DNA of 14,217 bases, from NCBI GenBank assembly GCA_023484185.1, contig JAMDBC010000098.1, positions 1-14,217 of the forward strand, read 5' to 3'. Positions 13,017 through 14,217 of the stretch are shown here, piece after piece. Origin of the DNA: Chloroflexota bacterium. GTDB taxonomy: Bacteria; Chloroflexota; Anaerolineae; Anaerolineales; Villigracilaceae. A program made the position numbers and the translations under genes. The notes beneath the pieces are model-generated. The model saw nothing but the letters and a program-made list of their open reading frames with translations, was not told the DNA's origin and did no database searches. Position 1 is the first letter of the stretch; every line of letters starts with the position of its first letter.

Positions 13017-13594
13017 TATGCTTCCTTCGCCGTCCTCGGCGAAGAATTAGAGATCAACCATTCGTTTATATCTGTAATTTCGATGATCGGTTTTTTATCA
13101 TAATCATAATACCCAGCGGTGGAATAAACATAATCTGCCCTATCTTCTACAAGCTTCCAATCTTTAGCGATCGGATTTTGGTGAATGTACTCCATTTTCT
13201 GCTGCAAAACATCCATCGAATAAATATTCTTTGCTTGGATATCCTGCCAGATGCTGTGTTCGTGTCTTTGGTCGCGTTTCTTCTGGCTAAATAAATCAAG
13301 TAATTCTTTCCGATTCTGCTCCCGTAATTTCTTCAAGATTTCATGTGCCGTAAAAGAACCAAACTGTTGAACGACTTCTCCAATCGTAATATCTTCAGGT
13401 TTTAGAATTACGTGAAGATGCGAAGGCATAATCACAAACGCGAACAATAAGATTCGTTTTTGCTGTTGCATCCACGCCAATGAATTTAATAGAGTGTTTG
13501 CATATTCGGATTCAACAAACAGACATTTCCAACCCACAACAGATGCAGTCATGAAATACAAATGAGAGGGGTCATGAACAGAAGAGAAGGTCAT
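13016..13594 (-). CDS. REP-associated tyrosine transposase (RAYT, Y1_Tnp / HUH family)
   Basis: RAYTs are single-strand DNA nucleases related to IS200/IS605 TnpA. They bind and cleave REP hairpins and are thought to spread them, usually being single-copy and partly domesticated. The 192-residue protein has the expected amino end (HLYFMTASV at 11-19) and the metal-binding HUH site MPSHLHVIL with H59 and H61. It also has GSFTAHEIL near 79-87, and the family tail with YIHQNP at 136-141 (Y136 a candidate nucleophile) and DYVYSTAGYY at 154-163. No TnpB or terminal IS605-type structure is present. A REP hairpin lies 13 bp upstream of the ATG and another overlaps the last ten codons, in opposite orientation. 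A+T content is visibly higher than in the neighbouring genes, which fits acquisition. Confidence 0.93.
   Translation of the reverse strand: MTFSSVHDPSHLYFMTASVVGWKCLFVESEYANTLLNSLAWMQQQKRILLFAFVIMPSHLHVILKPEDITIGEVVQQFGSFTAHEILKKLREQNRKELLDLFSQKKRDQRHEHSIWQDIQAKNIYSMDVLQQKMEYIHQNPIAKDWKLVEDRADYVYSTAGYYDYDKKPIIEITDINEWLISNSSPRTAKEA
13025..13044. repeat. REP-type hairpin at the RAYT 3' end
   Basis: cttcgccg (13025-13032) and cggcgaag (13037-13044) form a perfect 8-bp stem with the loop tcct on the plus strand. It overlaps the last RAYT codons (SSPRTAKEA). Its core cgccg-tcct-cggcg is the reverse complement of the hairpin at 13607-13624. Confidence 0.85.
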
Positions 13595-13606
13595 ATGTTT
13601 ATGAAC

Positions 13607-13624
13607 GCCGCCGAGGACGGCGGC
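13607..13624. repeat. REP-type hairpin upstream of the RAYT
   Basis: gccgccg (13607-13613) and cggcggc (13618-13624) form a perfect 7-bp stem with the loop agga. It is inverted relative to the hairpin at 13025-13044. It lies between the helicase stop codon and the RAYT start. Confidence 0.85.
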
Positions 13625-13635
13625 TAGAGCACAAG

Positions 13636-13663
13636 CTAGATTACCTTTAAATTGGCCAGACTT
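13636..13663. repeat. Helicase 3' end, partner of the copy at 12989
   Basis: These are the true last codons of the helicase gene (SLANLKVI-stop on the minus strand). They match 12989-13016 at 23 of 28 positions, including an 11-bp identical core (acctttaaatt). Confidence 0.6.
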
Positions 13664-14217
13664 GCTGATAATCTTTTGATGCCAACCGACTCAAAAACAA
13701 CATCCACAATCTCGTCGTCGTCTTGAATTCTGCTATCGAGCACGATGCCGTCACCCCACGAATTATGCTTGACGCGCGTCCCGGCGCGGAATTTACTTTC
13801 CATAACGGGAGCCGCTTGCGGGTTCCGGGAAGAGGCGGCCCATAATGATTCGGGCGCCCGGCCTCTCATCCCGCGCCCGGTGCGCGATTTGCCGACCAAC
13901 AAGTCGGCGGGAATATCATCCAAAAACCTGGATGGAAAAGTTTCTTCGGAGAAGCCGCGTCCACCGCGTTGAACGGCGCGCACGAGATAAAGCCGGTCCT
14001 TGGCGCGCGTGATGCCGACGTAAAAAAGTCGGCGCTCTTCTTCCATGCCTTCGGGCTCATCGAACGAACGGCTGTGCGGAACGATGCCATCATCGAGGCC
14101 GACGAGGAAGACCGCGCCGAATTCGAGTCCTTTCGCGGCATGGAGAGTGAGAAGCGTGGGCGCGTTGATATTCTCTTTTAAAGTGTCCTGATCTGAAACG
14201 AGTGCGACGTTTTCAAG
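13636..14217 (-). CDS. pcrA: ATP-dependent DNA helicase UvrD/PcrA, carboxy-terminal part
   Basis: This superfamily 1A helicase unwinds DNA 3' to 5' in nucleotide excision and mismatch repair and clears RNA polymerase and recombination intermediates. Only the last 193 residues are in the window; the frame is open to the right edge. It shows helicase motif V (TLLTLHAAKGLEF) and motif VI (EEERRLFYVGITRAKDRLYL, with the arginine that contacts ATP). A variable linker follows, then a Tudor-like end domain (FRAGTRVKHNSWGDGIVLDS to FESVGIKRLSASLANLKVI) that in PcrA binds RNA polymerase. The domain is complete, so the RAYT insertion just after the stop did not visibly truncate it. Whether to call it uvrD or pcrA is arbitrary for this phylum. 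Confidence 0.95.
   Translation of the reverse strand, partial: LENVALVSDQDTLKENINAPTLLTLHAAKGLEFGAVFLVGLDDGIVPHSRSFDEPEGMEEERRLFYVGITRAKDRLYLVRAVQRGGRGFSEETFPSRFLDDIPADLLVGKSRTGRGMRGRAPESLWAASSRNPQAAPVMESKFRAGTRVKHNSWGDGIVLDSRIQDDDEIVDVVFESVGIKRLSASLANLKVI

Overview
The window looks like a piece of a Chloroflexota chromosome, most likely Anaerolineae. That placement is inferred from gene content, protein style and the many short interspersed repeats; no marker gene proves it. No rRNA, tRNA, CRISPR array or complete insertion sequence was seen. Two genes run off the ends: hemB at the left and a uvrD/pcrA helicase at the right.

Left region (1-3760, minus strand): a compact tetrapyrrole operon in the order hemA, hemC, hemD, hemB. 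These genes take glutamyl-tRNA to glutamate-1-semialdehyde (HemA), 5-aminolevulinate to porphobilinogen (HemB), then hydroxymethylbilane (HemC) and uroporphyrinogen III (HemD). Three of the four genes carry short repeats inside the reading frame: 7-bp-period arrays in hemB and hemC, and palindromic insertions in hemB and hemD. Another 7-bp array forms the hemC stop and the hemC-hemD junction.

Middle region (3761-5336): a 600-bp stretch without a convincing gene, a plus-strand gene for an alpha-helical protein resembling the Het-C / zinc-dependent phospholipase C group, and a decayed DNA methyltransferase remnant with one nonsense codon and one frameshift.

Plus-strand housekeeping run (5337-9819): yqeY with a -10 box so close to the ATG that its mRNA may be leaderless; a 7TM-HD c-di-AMP phosphodiesterase of the PgpH type split into two overlapping reading frames; ybeY; a dgkA/undecaprenol kinase gene; and an endonuclease IV-like TIM-barrel protein. 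Repeats sit between ybeY and dgkA and between dgkA and the endonuclease IV-like gene. The second of these supplies the dgkA stop codon.

Right region (9888-14217, minus strand): a PAS-PAS-GAF-HD-GYP cyclic-di-GMP phosphodiesterase, an aldo/keto reductase, a REP-associated tyrosine transposase (RAYT) flanked by two inverted REP-type hairpins, and the C-terminal third of a UvrD/PcrA helicase. The last 28 bp of the helicase gene reappear in diverged form on the far side of the RAYT, suggesting the RAYT unit entered at the helicase stop codon.

The most interesting theme is repeat traffic: a resident single-strand transposase with its own REP hairpins, several other short repeat families, and repeat-derived peptide segments in essential heme enzymes.
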